A stretch of 64,000 bases of DNA from Haloferax mediterranei ATCC 33500 (GCF_000306765.2 NC_017941.2:1674001-1738000), one strand, 5' to 3'; positions 26,380-36,445 are shown, numbered from the stretch's first letter. Notes: generated from the sequence alone by a model not told the origin. Numbers and translations are program-made.

Positions 26380-26385
26380 TACAGC

Positions 26386-28098
26386 ATGGTTAGTGCAACC
26401 AATGTACTTATCGCGCTGTTGCCACTTTTGACCATCGCGTATCTCATGGTCGGTCGGTACTGGCCCGCGACGCGGGCGATGCCGGTCGCGTGGGGCGTAG
26501 CAATAGTAGCAGGATTCTTCGGTTGGGGCATGACACCGACGTGGATTGCCGCCGCGACGATTAACGGATTCATCACCGCGTCGAACATCCTCTACATCGT
26601 CTTCGGGGCAATCTTGCTCCTGTACACGCTCAAGCAGACGGGCGCGTTCGACTCCATCAACGACGGATTCGCGTCCATCAGCGAGGACCGCCGTGTGCAG
26701 GTCGTCCTGCTTGTGTTCCTCATGGGCTCGTTCATCGAGGCTGCTGCCGGGTTTGGCACGCCGGCAGCAATCGTCGGTCCGCTCCTCGTCGGCCTTGGCT
26801 TCCCGCCGCTGGCCGCCGTCGTGGTCGCCCTCACAGGTAACCTCATGGCGATTACGTTCGGGGCGGTGGGCACGCCGCTCATCATCGGCATGATCGACAT
26901 CTTCGACGACGTACCGGTCATCACGACCGCACTGGACGCACAGGGCATGGGCGTCGAACAGTGGGTCAGCGAAATCGCCGTCTTCGCCGCGATGAATCAC
27001 GTCGCTGTCGGCATTCTGCTTCCCTTCATCGGCGTCGCCATGATGACGCGCTTCTTCGGCGAGGAGAAGTCCATCAAGCCGGCACTCGAAGTGCTACCCC
27101 TCACGCTCTTCGCGTGGGCGTCATTCTCCGTCCCGTACTTCCTGACGGCGTACTTCCTCGGTCCGGTCTTCCCCGGACTCGTGGGCGCGATGGTCGGACT
27201 GCTCTTGACCGTCTCCGCGCTCAAGGCCGGCTTCTTCCACCCCGACGAGGAGTGGGACTTCGCACCGCAGTCGTCGTGGCCCGACCACTGGGTCGGTGAC
27301 ATCCAACCCGGCGAAACGAGCGACCGCGACGGTGCGGTCGCCGCCGACGGTGGCGTTGTCCAGCAGATGCCGCTCTGGAAGGCATGGACGCCGTACGTCC
27401 TCGTCGCGGGACTCCTCGTCCTGACCCGTGTCTTCACCCCGTTGACGGGGTTCCTGAAATCGAACCTCGTCATCCAGTCGGGGGACCTGTTGGGTACGGG
27501 TCTGAGCGGTAGTTTCGCACTCCTCTACCTGCCCGGCGCGGTGTTCCTCGTGGTCCACGCCATCACCATCGGTCTCCACAGCATGGACGGCAAGCAGGTC
27601 AAAGCGACGTGGGCAGAAACCATCGAGAAGGTCACCCCGGCCGTCGTCGCGCTGTTGTTTGCGGTTGCGACGGTGCAAATCATGCTCCAGTCGGGCGCGG
27701 CAACGGGCAGCGACAGCATGCTTATCGTCCTCTCCGAGGGTATGGCCGGCATCGCTGGCGGCATCTACCCGTTCTTCGCCGCCTTCGTAGGCGCGTTCGG
27801 CGCGTTCCTCGCAGGGTCGAACACTGTCTCTGACATCCTCTTCGGGACCTTCCAGTACGGTGTCGCAGACCAGATCGGAACGTCGAAGACCGTCATGCTG
27901 GGCGCGCAGGCGGTCGGCGGTGCAATCGGGAACCTCATCGCCGTCCACAACGTCGTCGCCGCGCTCGCGGTCGTCGGCCTCGTCGGCGAAGAGGGTCGGG
28001 TCATCCGCCTCGAACTCATCCCGCTTCTGTACTACGGGACCGCTACCGGAATTCTCACGCTGCTGTTCAGCTACGTGCTGTTCCCCGGCGTGTTCTAA
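26386..28098 (+). CDS. lctP: L-lactate permease
   Basis: LctP family proteins import lactate (and glycolate) across the cytoplasmic membrane. The 570-residue product has about 12-14 hydrophobic helices. Signature parts include [21 protein letters not shown] and [17 protein letters not shown] in the first half, and [18 protein letters not shown] near the end, all typical of the family. A soluble acidic loop (about residues 280-320) interrupts the helices. It begins the rightward arm of the lactate locus and is followed after 107 bp by the D-lactate dehydrogenase gene. Confidence 0.93.
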   Translation: MVSATNVLIALLPLLTIAYLMVGRYWPATRAMPVAWGVAIVAGFFGWGMTPTWIAAATINGFITASNILYIVFGAILLLYTLKQTGAFDSINDGFASISEDRRVQVVLLVFLMGSFIEAAAGFGTPAAIVGPLLVGLGFPPLAAVVVALTGNLMAITFGAVGTPLIIGMIDIFDDVPVITTALDAQGMGVEQWVSEIAVFAAMNHVAVGILLPFIGVAMMTRFFGEEKSIKPALEVLPLTLFAWASFSVPYFLTAYFLGPVFPGLVGAMVGLLLTVSALKAGFFHPDEEWDFAPQSSWPDHWVGDIQPGETSDRDGAVAADGGVVQQMPLWKAWTPYVLVAGLLVLTRVFTPLTGFLKSNLVIQSGDLLGTGLSGSFALLYLPGAVFLVVHAITIGLHSMDGKQVKATWAETIEKVTPAVVALLFAVATVQIMLQSGAATGSDSMLIVLSEGMAGIAGGIYPFFAAFVGAFGAFLAGSNTVSDILFGTFQYGVADQIGTSKTVMLGAQAVGGAIGNLIAVHNVVAALAVVGLVGEEGRVIRLELIPLLYYGTATGILTLLFSYVLFPGVF

Positions 28099-28145
28099 TC
28101 GGTGGCTGCTTGCAGGTCGAACCGCTCACGAACGGGAAGGAAAAA

Positions 28146-28166
28146 CACCCGTTCCCGGGTGCCTTT
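28146..28166 (+). terminator. Stem-loop and T tract after lctP
   Basis: CACCCG (28146-28151), loop TTCC and CGGGTG (28156-28161) form a 6-bp GC stem, followed within 2 nt by TTTT. This could terminate or attenuate transcription between lctP and the dehydrogenase gene. Confidence 0.5.
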
Positions 28167-28205
28167 TACCTTTCGCGCAAACCGACACTATAAGAGAGCT
28201 AATCA

Positions 28206-31200
28206 ATGGCATCCAACACGCACGAACCGGCCGCTGACCCCTCGCTGGAGGGCGACTTCGACTACGTCAACGACGACGTAGCACGGCCAGGGCTGGTCGA
28301 AGACCTCGAATCCATCGTCGAGGGCGACGTGCGATTCGACACCTACACGAGGACACTGTACGCAACCGACGCATCCGCATACGAGAAGCTACCCATCGGC
28401 GTCGTCATGCCGAAATCGACGGCCGACGTGGCGGCGGTGATGGAGTACTGCGACGAGCGGCAGATTCCCGTCTTGCCCCGCGGCGGCGGGACGAGCCTCG
28501 CCGGGCAGACGGTCAACGAGGCGGTCGTTCTCGACTTCATTCGCTACATGGGCGAGGTCGAGGAAATCGACCCCGAAACGGGGACGGCGACCGCTCAAAC
28601 CGGCGTTCGACTCGGCGAACTCAACGAGGAGTTAGCACCACACGGGCTGAAGTTCGCGCCCGACCCGGCGTGGGGCGACCGCTCCGCGCTCGGTGGCGCT
28701 ATTGGCAACAACTCCACAGGGGCACACTCGCTGAAGTACGGCAAGACTGACTACTATATCGAAGAACTCGAAGTCGTTCTCGCTGACGGCACGGTGACGA
28801 CGTTCGGCGAAATGAGCGTCGACGAACTCCGCGAGCGCGGCGACGCTGACGGCACACTCGAAGAACGAATCTACGCGAAAGTCCTGCAGATACTCGACGA
28901 GGAAGCGGACGAGATTTCGAAGCGCTACCCCGACCTGAAACGCAACGTCTCGGGGTACAACCTCGATATGCTCGTCGACGAGATGCGCGGCGAGCGTCGC
29001 ACGCCCGACGACACGGGCATCGACGAGGAGTGGAAGGCGGGGACAATCAATCTCGCCCGCCTTCTCGCAGGCAGCGAAGGGACGCTCGCCATCGTCACGA
29101 AGGCGACCGTCTCGCTCGAACACATCCCGGAGACTGCCTCTGTCGCACTTCTCACCTACGACGACGTGATAGACGCCATGCACGACGTCGCACCCATCCT
29201 CGAACACGAACCCGCCGCCGTCGAGGTCATGGACGACGTGCTTCTCGACCTCGCGCGCGACACCGCGGAGTTCGCGGACGTGGTCGGAATGCTCCCCGAG
29301 GACACGGACTCGACGCTGCTCGTCGAGTTCTACGCCGACAGCGACGAGGCGGGCAAACAGCAGGTCGCAAATCTCATCGAAGACCGCGTCGTCGACCCCG
29401 ACGGAACCGAGTTCGACCCGGAAGACGGGGCGGCCTCGGTGACAGAGAAAGAACGTCGTGCGACCGACTTCATGGAGGCACACGACGCCGATACGCGCGC
29501 GAAGTTCTGGAAGATGCGCAAGTCTGGCCTCCCGATTCTCCTCTCGCGGACGACCGACGAGAAACACATCGCGTACATCGAGGATACCGCCATCCCTGCA
29601 GAGAACCTCCCTGCGTACGTCTCCGACTTTCAGGACATCCTCGACGAACACGACACGTTCGCATCCTACTACGCGCACGCGGGCCCGGGAGTACTCCACA
29701 TCCGCCCGCTCGTGAACACGAAGACGGTCGAGGGCGTCGAGACGTTCGAGGCCATCGCCGACGAGGTGACTGACTTGGTCGTCAAGTACGGCGGCTCGGT
29801 CTCCGGCGAACACGGCGACGGTCGCGCGCGGACGCAGTGGAACCGGAAACTGTACGGTGACCACCTCTGGAACGTCTTCCGCGACCTCAAGACCGCGTTC
29901 GACCCCGATTGGCTCCTCAATCCGGGGAACATCTGCGGCGACTACGATATGACCGAGAACCTGCGGTTCTCGCCGGAGTACGACTTCGAATCCGGATTCG
30001 AACCCACGCTGAACTGGGACAACGACAACGGCTTCGAGGGCATGGCCGAACTCTGTCACGGCTGCGGTGGCTGTCGCGGTCAGCAGTCCACGGTCGGCGG
30101 CGTCATGTGTCCGACCTTCCGGGCATCCGAAGAGGAGATTCTGTCGACTCGCGGGCGTGCTAACATGCTCCGACAGGCCATGAGCGGCGGCCTTTCGGAG
30201 GAGGAGATGTTCACAGACGAGTTCGTCGACGAGGTGCTCGACCTCTGTGTCGGCTGTAAGGGCTGTTCGAAGGACTGCCCGAGCGAGGTCGATATGGCGA
30301 AGATGAAAGCCGAGGTGATGCACGAGTATCACCAGCGCAACGGCTCTAGCATCCGCGACAAAATCTTCGCCAACATCGGTACGTTGTCGAAACTCGGGTC
30401 GACGTTCGCACCCCTCGCCAACGCGATGACGAAGATTCCCGGGGCACGGACGGTGATGGAGAAGACCATCGGCATCGCCAAGGAGCGAACCCTGCCGAAG
30501 TTCCACGCGACGAGCTTCGTCGAGTGGTTCGAATCGCGCGGCGCGTCGACTATCGCGGAGCAACAGGCCGACCGCAAGGTGCTGTTGTTCCCCGACACCT
30601 ACACGAACTACAACCACCCCGAAGTCGGGAAAGCGGCGGTGAAGGCGCTCGAAGCCGCGAACGTCCACGTCCGCATTCCCGACGGCGTCGCCGGGTCCGG
30701 TCGGCCGCCACACTCGAAGGGCTTCCTCGATAAGGCTCGCGCCGACGCCACGCAGAACGTAGAGGTACTCGCGCCGTATCTCGACGAGGGTTGGGATATC
30801 GTCCTCTGTGAACCCTCGGACGCCGTGATGTTCCAGTCGGACTACCTCGATTTGCTCTCCGGCGACGACGTAGAGGCCGTCGCGGCCAACTCCTACGGCG
30901 TCATGGAGTACTTCGACACGTTCCGTCTGGACCAGAACCTCTCGTTCCTCCCGCAGGATGACTACCTGACGTATCACGGCCACTGTCATCAGAAGTCCAC
31001 GAAGAAGGACCACCACGCGGTGGGCGTCCTCCGCCGCGCGGGCTACGACGTGGACCCGCTGGACTCAACGTGCTGTGGGATGTCGGGGTCGTTCGGCTAC
31101 GAGGCCGAACACTACTCCATGTCGAAGGCCATCGGGAACGTCCTCTACGACCAGGTGGCCGAAAGTCCGGGCGACGTAGTCGTCGCACCCGGCGCGTCCT

Positions 31201-31286
31201 GCCGGACGCAACTCGAAGACATGCCCGGTGCCGACGAGGAACCGCCGCATCCAATCGAGCTGCTGACGCACGCCATCGAGGCGTAA
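28206..31286 (+). CDS. FAD-binding and Fe-S D-lactate dehydrogenase (GlpC-fused)
   Basis: The 1026-residue enzyme has an FAD-binding type 4 (PCMH) domain at about 30-270 (VLPRGGGTSLAGQT, ALGGAIGNNSTGAHS), an FAD-oxidase C-terminal domain to about 600 (SGEHGDGR), two Fe-S cluster motifs (CHGCGGCRGQQ and CVGCKGCSKDCP) and two cysteine-rich CCG domains ending STCCGMSGSFGY. This layout matches YdiJ/Dld-type enzymes that oxidise D-lactate or other 2-hydroxy acids and feed electrons to quinone. Its last 350 residues parallel the LutA part of the divergent operon. It is probably the second gene after lctP. Confidence 0.9.
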   Translation: MASNTHEPAADPSLEGDFDYVNDDVARPGLVEDLESIVEGDVRFDTYTRTLYATDASAYEKLPIGVVMPKSTADVAAVMEYCDERQIPVLPRGGGTSLAGQTVNEAVVLDFIRYMGEVEEIDPETGTATAQTGVRLGELNEELAPHGLKFAPDPAWGDRSALGGAIGNNSTGAHSLKYGKTDYYIEELEVVLADGTVTTFGEMSVDELRERGDADGTLEERIYAKVLQILDEEADEISKRYPDLKRNVSGYNLDMLVDEMRGERRTPDDTGIDEEWKAGTINLARLLAGSEGTLAIVTKATVSLEHIPETASVALLTYDDVIDAMHDVAPILEHEPAAVEVMDDVLLDLARDTAEFADVVGMLPEDTDSTLLVEFYADSDEAGKQQVANLIEDRVVDPDGTEFDPEDGAASVTEKERRATDFMEAHDADTRAKFWKMRKSGLPILLSRTTDEKHIAYIEDTAIPAENLPAYVSDFQDILDEHDTFASYYAHAGPGVLHIRPLVNTKTVEGVETFEAIADEVTDLVVKYGGSVSGEHGDGRARTQWNRKLYGDHLWNVFRDLKTAFDPDWLLNPGNICGDYDMTENLRFSPEYDFESGFEPTLNWDNDNGFEGMAELCHGCGGCRGQQSTVGGVMCPTFRASEEEILSTRGRANMLRQAMSGGLSEEEMFTDEFVDEVLDLCVGCKGCSKDCPSEVDMAKMKAEVMHEYHQRNGSSIRDKIFANIGTLSKLGSTFAPLANAMTKIPGARTVMEKTIGIAKERTLPKFHATSFVEWFESRGASTIAEQQADRKVLLFPDTYTNYNHPEVGKAAVKALEAANVHVRIPDGVAGSGRPPHSKGFLDKARADATQNVEVLAPYLDEGWDIVLCEPSDAVMFQSDYLDLLSGDDVEAVAANSYGVMEYFDTFRLDQNLSFLPQDDYLTYHGHCHQKSTKKDHHAVGVLRRAGYDVDPLDSTCCGMSGSFGYEAEHYSMSKAIGNVLYDQVAESPGDVVVAPGASCRTQLEDMPGADEEPPHPIELLTHAIEA

Positions 31287-31390
31287 GCGAGCACTCGGTT
31301 CGAAATCGGGACACGCCGAGAGACACAGAACCAACGCACGGGTCGGCGCACGCCGACGCAACGGCTGGCAAAATACAACACGGGCCGACC

Positions 31391-31412
31391 GGGCTGGGCT
31401 GGGCTGGGCTGG
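31391..31412 (+). repeat. (GGGCT)4 pentamer repeat with G-quadruplex pattern
   Basis: Four GGG runs separated by CT, continuing into GGCTTGG, lie in the 155-bp gap between the convergent dehydrogenase and aminotransferase genes. The G-rich strand is the one transcribed from the dehydrogenase. Confidence 0.75.
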
Positions 31413-31441
31413 CTTGGTCGATTCTCTTTTCGTTCGAAGAA

Positions 31442-32590
31442 TTACGCTGTGAGTTCGTCCAGCACGTCGCCGAACACGTCGAGTGCGGTGGCCATCTCCC
31501 CGGGGTCGCCGCCGAGCGAGATACGGAAGGCGTCCGGGAGGTCGAAAAAGCGACCGGGAACGACGAGCACGCCCTGGTCCCACGCGGCATCGGCGACCTC
31601 GTCGCCGTCGCAGTCGTCGTGTTCGAAGAACGCGAACGACCCGCCAGCGTGGATGCGACCCGAAAGGGACGGCTGGCCAGCAAGGAACGATGCGAGCAGT
31701 TCGTGATTGGTCGAGAGCTGGTCGCGGGCCGCGGCCTCGATTTGGTCGCCGTGATGGAGGGCGCGCTGGGCGAGTTTGGTGCTCGGGGTGGCAACAGACG
31801 GGAGATACATCGAGGCAGAGCGTGCCCGTTCGATGACTGCCTCCGGTCCGATTAGCCACCCGACGCGCAGACCGCCGAGACCGTAGAACTTCGTCAGCGA
31901 CCCGGTGATAACGGTTTTCGGCATCCCCGCTGCGGTGACGCCGCCAAACGGACCGTCTGTTGCGGGGTCGATGTACGGAGCGTACACTTCGTCGACGAGT
32001 AAGTATCCGCCAGCTTCGGCCGCGGAGTCGGCTACCTCTGCCAATTCGGCGCGCGGGGTGAGCTCCCCCGACGGGTTGTGCCGGTTGGTGACGATAGCGT
32101 ACGCAAACGAGTCGGTGGCAGCGCCGTCGATTCGGCTTGGTTCGAGTTCATAGTCGAACTCGGGCGGCCGAACGAATCGGTCGACACGAGCGCCCAGTGC
32201 TTCGGGAGTCGCCAAAAGCGGCTGGTAGCCCGGCTTCTCGACGAGAACCTGCGGGCGAGCGGAGTCCACAGAGTTGTCGGAATCGTCGGCATCGTCGGCA
32301 TCATCAGGCACCTCGGTGGCGAGGTCGAGTAATGCGGAGGCGGCAAGGAAGTTCGCATGTGAGGCACCTGCGGTGACGAGAACCGAGGACTCGGGGACAT
32401 CGTATCGACTTGCGAGTTGCCCGACGAGCGTCTCGTCTTCCGGGTCGGCGAGGTCGGCGAGAACCGGCGGGACGACGGAGTCATCGTGACGAGCCACGTT
32501 GAGGTCGCTCGTCGCGAGGTCGTGGGTCGCCTCACTGGCACGCCCGCTAATCCACTCGAGATAGGGGATTGCAGGAAACGTCGTCGTCAT
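31442..32590 (-). CDS. PLP-dependent aminotransferase, class I/II
   Basis: This fold-type I aminotransferase has VLVTAGASHANFLAASALL near the cofactor phosphate-binding region, TNRHNPSGEL (the conserved N-P-S/G), LLVDEVYAPY (Asp contacting the pyridine nitrogen) and TGSLTKFYGLGGLRVGW with the Schiff-base Lys. The amino donor and keto acid are unknown. The start at 32590 (MTTTFPAIPYLEW) fits the family better than the Met at 32623. The domain between about 115 and 130 carries an acidic Asp/Ser insertion. It is convergent with the dehydrogenase. Confidence 0.88.
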   Translation of the reverse strand: MTTTFPAIPYLEWISGRASEATHDLATSDLNVARHDDSVVPPVLADLADPEDETLVGQLASRYDVPESSVLVTAGASHANFLAASALLDLATEVPDDADDADDSDNSVDSARPQVLVEKPGYQPLLATPEALGARVDRFVRPPEFDYELEPSRIDGAATDSFAYAIVTNRHNPSGELTPRAELAEVADSAAEAGGYLLVDEVYAPYIDPATDGPFGGVTAAGMPKTVITGSLTKFYGLGGLRVGWLIGPEAVIERARSASMYLPSVATPSTKLAQRALHHGDQIEAAARDQLSTNHELLASFLAGQPSLSGRIHAGGSFAFFEHDDCDGDEVADAAWDQGVLVVPGRFFDLPDAFRISLGGDPGEMATALDVFGDVLDELTA

Positions 32591-32663
32591 CAGCACTGCT
32601 TCGCAGTCGGTCCCGTAAGTCATTGGGGTTCCGGCGGGTCAAACGAACGGAATCGGCGACGGG

Positions 32664-32801
32664 TCACTCATCGGTGAACGACCGGAGCGGGAGCAGTGTT
32701 GCGGTTTCCGAGGTGAACGACGTGAGCCGAGAGAGCGCCGCGAGCACGTTGACCCGCAGAGTGAGTACATCAAGTACCTCGTCTGCCTCGGGGCGGACCA
32801 T
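32664..32801 (-). pseudogene. Truncated N-terminus resembling a haloarchaeal HTH regulator
   Basis: The frame from ATG at 32801 to TGA at 32664 encodes 45 residues beginning MVRPEADEVLDVLTLRVNVL. This start resembles winged-helix regulators of haloarchaea (recalled pattern: RPESDEVLDLLT-x-RxDVLxAL), but after about 25 residues the similarity ends and no helix-turn-helix follows. It may be a truncated regulator or a small genuine protein. The 240 bp to its right is AT-rich and shows no gene. Confidence 0.4.
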
Positions 32802-33040
32802 ACGATAGCGTTCAAACGTCGGAGTATTTAAGAGATCGGAGAATCCAGGGTTTGGAAATAAAAGTGAGCAAAAGACATATATAATATTATTCAGCCAGTG
32901 AGCATCGTAGGCGATAGATGAAGTAAAGCAGGTCGCACGAATACGGTCTGGTGCCGGGGTGCCTCTGACAACCGGCTTTGTCACCTGAACCGGGGTGCCC
33001 GGTCCGGTTCAGGCGGCAACGAGGGAGACGCCTATCTCCC

Positions 33041-33538
33041 TCAATTTTCACCTCTAAATGCCGATACAGCGGTCGACGCGGCCGTTTCTGCGTCTCGGTG
33101 TCGCGTGAGATGCGCTTTACACGAACAGTCCGACGAGCCGAAGCCACCGATTGCCGGTGGCCCGAGTTCCGAGGCGACGGCGCACTCCGCGTCCCGGTCG
33201 GTGACGCAGATAACCTCCACAAGTTCGACGTCAGGGTGGCCACCGAGATAATCTACGTGCCAGTGGCGAGCATCGTGTTCCCCGCGTGCGACGCGTCGGT
33301 GTCTGAGGACGCGACGAAGCCCGCCGGAGCCGAACGCGCTCCCGACGTAGACGTATCCGCCCGCCGGAAATTGACACGCACCGAGCGCACCGACTTCGAT
33401 AGTCGTCTCGGGAACCGCGAAGACCAGCGCGTAGGTTCCCGGTGGAGCTGCTGCATCGAGGTCGAGCGGGTCGTCGCCGGTACCGAGAGCGGCAGGGTCA
33501 AGCGAGTGGACCGATAGCTGTCGATGGGGGTCGGACAT
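33041..33538 (-). CDS. GIY-YIG/DUF123 family protein
   Basis: The 165-residue protein carries the DUF123 version of the GIY-YIG nuclease fold: GTYALVFAVPETTIEVGALG, then FPAGGYVYVGSAFGSGGL (YVYVG is the second half of the GIY-YIG signature), HWHVDYL and the C-terminal Cys region GFGSSDCSCKAHL. A 30-residue acidic N-terminus precedes the fold. Related domains are sometimes fused to endonuclease III. Alone it may act on DNA damage or be non-catalytic. A nuclease call is inference from the fold. Confidence 0.8.
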   Translation of the reverse strand: MSDPHRQLSVHSLDPAALGTGDDPLDLDAAAPPGTYALVFAVPETTIEVGALGACQFPAGGYVYVGSAFGSGGLRRVLRHRRVARGEHDARHWHVDYLGGHPDVELVEVICVTDRDAECAVASELGPPAIGGFGSSDCSCKAHLTRHRDAETAASTAVSAFRGEN

Positions 33539-33559
33539 TACCAGAAAGCGCTGTTGCGG

Positions 33560-33985
33560 CTACGAAAGTTCCTCGGGCTGTGGCTCCGCGTGTTCGACGA
33601 GCACGTCGAATAGGTCGGTCGCGGCAGGTGCCATTTGATAGCTGCTGTGTACGTCATCCGGGTCGCGGCCGCGGCCGCTGGCGACGCCGACGACTTTTGC
33701 GATGGTGTTGTAGTTGTCGCGGACGAGGCTCCCGAGGAGTCCCGGCATCCCCGCTCTGTCGGTGAGTTCTTTCGCGGCGGCGCGGCCCGCGTAGACGCGG
33801 CCCTCGTTGTTGTCTGCGAGCACCATCGCGAAGGGGACCTCCTCGAACTGGGCCGCCAAGAACGTTTGCGCGGCGTCGTCGTACCAAGAGATGGCTTCCA
33901 CGTCGTCGAGACGCTTCAGCGCCGTCGCGGCGACAGAGCAGTAGGGACACTCGCCGTCGTAGATGAGCACCGCGTCCGGGTCCAT
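33560..33985 (-). CDS. DCC family thiol-disulfide oxidoreductase (DUF393)
   Basis: The start at 33985 gives MDPDAVLIYDGECPYCSVAA, where YDGECPYC is the DCC signature with a CxxC redox pair in a thioredoxin-like setting. The product is 141 aa and soluble. The rest (VEAISWYDDAAQTF, PFAMVLADNN, VYAGRAAAKEL) matches DUF393. Its partner is unknown. It lies 21 bp from the stop-side neighbour DUF123 gene on the same strand and 108 bp from the divergent helicase gene. Confidence 0.85.
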   Translation of the reverse strand: MDPDAVLIYDGECPYCSVAATALKRLDDVEAISWYDDAAQTFLAAQFEEVPFAMVLADNNEGRVYAGRAAAKELTDRAGMPGLLGSLVRDNYNTIAKVVGVASGRGRDPDDVHSSYQMAPAATDLFDVLVEHAEPQPEELS

Positions 33986-34093
33986 ATGCTTGCGTCGGGG
34001 CGCAGAGAACAAAAGTGGCTCGCAGGGAGAATTTCGTGTGAACAAGTAACAATAGTACGACAGCGTTAGGTCGGCGAGGTCCACAGTGGGCGT

Positions 34094-36445
34094 GTGGACG
34101 ACCTCATCGAGTGGCTTCGAGCTAGACCGTACTACGAGGGACAGATTCAGTCCCACCGTCGGTTCGATGCGCGCGACTCCGCGTTCGACGATGTAGACCT
34201 CGAACCGCGATTAGCGTCAGCCCTCGAAGACCGCGGTATCGACCGTCTCTATCGTCATCAGGCCGAGGCGGTCGAAGCCGTCCGCGACGGCGACAACGTG
34301 GTGCTCGCCACACAAACCGCGAGTGGGAAGAGCCTCGCATACACCATTCCCGCCTTCGAGCGGGCGATGGACCACGGCGGACGGACGCTCTATCTCGGCC
34401 CGCAAAACGCGCTCGTCGCCGACCAACTGGAGACGCTCTCGGACCTCGCTCACGGCCTCGGGTTCGGGAGTCGCGTCTCGGCCGACCAGTACACCGGTCG
34501 CCTGTCGAAATCCGAGAAGCGCGAGGTCAGAAAGCGAATGCCGACGGTTCTGCTGTCGAATCCCGACATGATTCACTACGCGCTGCTCCCGCACGCACAC
34601 CGCCTGTGGGAGTGGTTCTTCTCGTCGCTCGAAACGGTCGTCATCGACGAGGTACACGGCTATCGCGGCGTCTTCGGGAGTCACGTCGCGCTCCTGCTTC
34701 GGCGACTCAAACGCGTCTGCGAGCGCTTCGGGTCCGACCCGCAGTTCATCTGCTGCTCTGCGACTATCGGCAATCCCGTCGAACACGCTGCGCGCATTAC
34801 AGGCGAGCGGGAAAATTCGTTCGCGCTCGTCGACGAGGACACGAGCGGAACCGGTGAGACACACTGGTTGCTGTGGAATCCACCGGAGTACGAGAACCCC
34901 GACGCGGGTGGGTCAGGACGCAGACGGTCGGGTCACGTCGAAACGAAGAATCTCTTCGTCGACCTCGTGGCGCGCGGCCACCAGACGCTCGCGTTCACGC
35001 GCGCTCGACAGGCCGCCGAGCGGTACGCCTCCGAGAGTGCGAATGACCTCCGCAGTCGCGGCGAACACGGACTGGCGGGCGAGATTGCGGCATATCAAGC
35101 CGCGCTCACCCACGACCGGCGGCGAGAAATCGAGGCGGGTCTCCACGACGGCGACATCACCGGCGTCTGGAGCACCAATGCACTCGAACTCGGCGTCGAC
35201 GTGGGTGGCCTCGACGTGGTCCTCATTGACGGCTATCCCGGTACCCGAATGTCGGCGTGGCAGCAAGCCGGGCGGGCCGGTCGAGGGGACAGACCCGCGC
35301 TGGTGGTTCTCGTCGGCGGCGAAGACCAACTCGACCAGTACCTGCTGAACCACCCCACCGAATTCTTCGACGGCGACCCGGAGCGAGCGGTCTCGGACCC
35401 GGAAAACGACCACCTGCTCCCCAGCCACGTCGCCTGCGCCGCCGCCGAAAACTGGCTCTCGACGGACGACGACACGTACTTCGGCGATTCGTTCCCCGAC
35501 GTGGTCTCCGACCTCGAAGGTGAGGGAACGTTGGCGCGGCGGGATACTGACAAGGGAGTTCGGTGGACCCACGACGGCGGCGGAAGCCCGCAACACGCCA
35601 TGAGTCTCCGAACAATCACCGACCGCGAGGTCCAGCTTATGGATTCGCGGAACAACGAGACTATCGCGAAACTCGCATTCGACGACGCACTTCGGGACGC
35701 TCATCCCGGCGCAGTGTACCACCATCAGGGCCAGACCTACGAGGTCGCCGACCTCGATTTGGACCGCGACGTCGCCCGTCTGCAACCGACGTGGGCGGAC
35801 TACTACACTCGCGTCCTCCACGACAAACACATCACCGTCGAACGGGATATCCTGTCGAAACCGCTGTCGGCGCGGTCGGACGTGGAAGTCAGATTCGCCG
35901 AGGTGACGATGCGGAAGCAAATCACCGGCTTCGAACGCCGCGACCCGAAGCGCGGGACCACCATCGGCCAACAACTGCTCGACCTGCCGGAGACGAGCCT
36001 TCGGACGAAAGCGCTGTACTTCACTGTCCCCAGCGACATAGAGTCCGAGATGCGCAAGTTAGGTAGTTCCCACGAGAAAGGGAGCGACTACGCGTTTAAC
36101 GGCGGTATCCACGCCGCAGAACACGGAATGATTTCGCTCTTCCCGCTGACGCTCCTGTGTGACCGCGGCGACATCGGTGGCCTCTCGACGCCATATCACG
36201 ACCACACGGGCCAATCGACTATCTTCATCTACGACGGCCATCCCGGCGGCGTCGGCCTGACTCGCGCTGGCTACGATATCGTTGAGCGCCTGATGCGACA
36301 GACGGCACGCCTCATCGACGATTGCGACTGCGAGGCTGGCTGTCCGTCCTGCGTCCAGTCGCCGCAGTGTGGGAACGCGAACGACCCGCTGGCGAAAGAG
36401 ACCGCAGCCCTGCTGTTGGAGTCGCTGACGGGAATCTCGGAGTGA
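34094..36445 (+). CDS. DEAD/DEAH-box helicase with DUF1998 (MrfA/Hrq1-like)
   Basis: The best start is GTG at 34094 (MDDLIEWLRARPYYEG). The 783-residue protein has RecA-like motifs: TQTASGKSLAY (Walker A), VIDEVHGY (motif II, DEVH), CCSATI (motif III), NALELGVDVGGLD and QQAGRAGRGDRP (motif VI). The C-terminal DUF1998/MZB part ends in DCDCEAGCPSCVQSPQCGN, a four-cysteine zinc site. Family members MrfA and Hrq1 unwind DNA 3'-5' and help repair mitomycin or crosslink damage. That role is by analogy. Confidence 0.9.
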   Translation: MDDLIEWLRARPYYEGQIQSHRRFDARDSAFDDVDLEPRLASALEDRGIDRLYRHQAEAVEAVRDGDNVVLATQTASGKSLAYTIPAFERAMDHGGRTLYLGPQNALVADQLETLSDLAHGLGFGSRVSADQYTGRLSKSEKREVRKRMPTVLLSNPDMIHYALLPHAHRLWEWFFSSLETVVIDEVHGYRGVFGSHVALLLRRLKRVCERFGSDPQFICCSATIGNPVEHAARITGERENSFALVDEDTSGTGETHWLLWNPPEYENPDAGGSGRRRSGHVETKNLFVDLVARGHQTLAFTRARQAAERYASESANDLRSRGEHGLAGEIAAYQAALTHDRRREIEAGLHDGDITGVWSTNALELGVDVGGLDVVLIDGYPGTRMSAWQQAGRAGRGDRPALVVLVGGEDQLDQYLLNHPTEFFDGDPERAVSDPENDHLLPSHVACAAAENWLSTDDDTYFGDSFPDVVSDLEGEGTLARRDTDKGVRWTHDGGGSPQHAMSLRTITDREVQLMDSRNNETIAKLAFDDALRDAHPGAVYHHQGQTYEVADLDLDRDVARLQPTWADYYTRVLHDKHITVERDILSKPLSARSDVEVRFAEVTMRKQITGFERRDPKRGTTIGQQLLDLPETSLRTKALYFTVPSDIESEMRKLGSSHEKGSDYAFNGGIHAAEHGMISLFPLTLLCDRGDIGGLSTPYHDHTGQSTIFIYDGHPGGVGLTRAGYDIVERLMRQTARLIDDCDCEAGCPSCVQSPQCGNANDPLAKETAALLLESLTGISE

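Larger units (their letters stand above)
26014..26385. promoter_or_regulatory. Divergent control region of the lactate locus
   Basis: This 372-bp AT-rich gap separates the regulator from lctP. It holds a perfect 9-bp inverted repeat, a second related repeat, a TATA-like element TATATAT at 26288-26294 facing lctP and a ribosome-binding site before lctP. No credible gene lies inside it. Confidence 0.7.

Noticed and set aside
28632..31016. 794-codon minus-strand frame across the D-lactate dehydrogenase
   Set aside because: It is a shadow of a strongly supported plus-strand gene. The protein has no recognisable motif.
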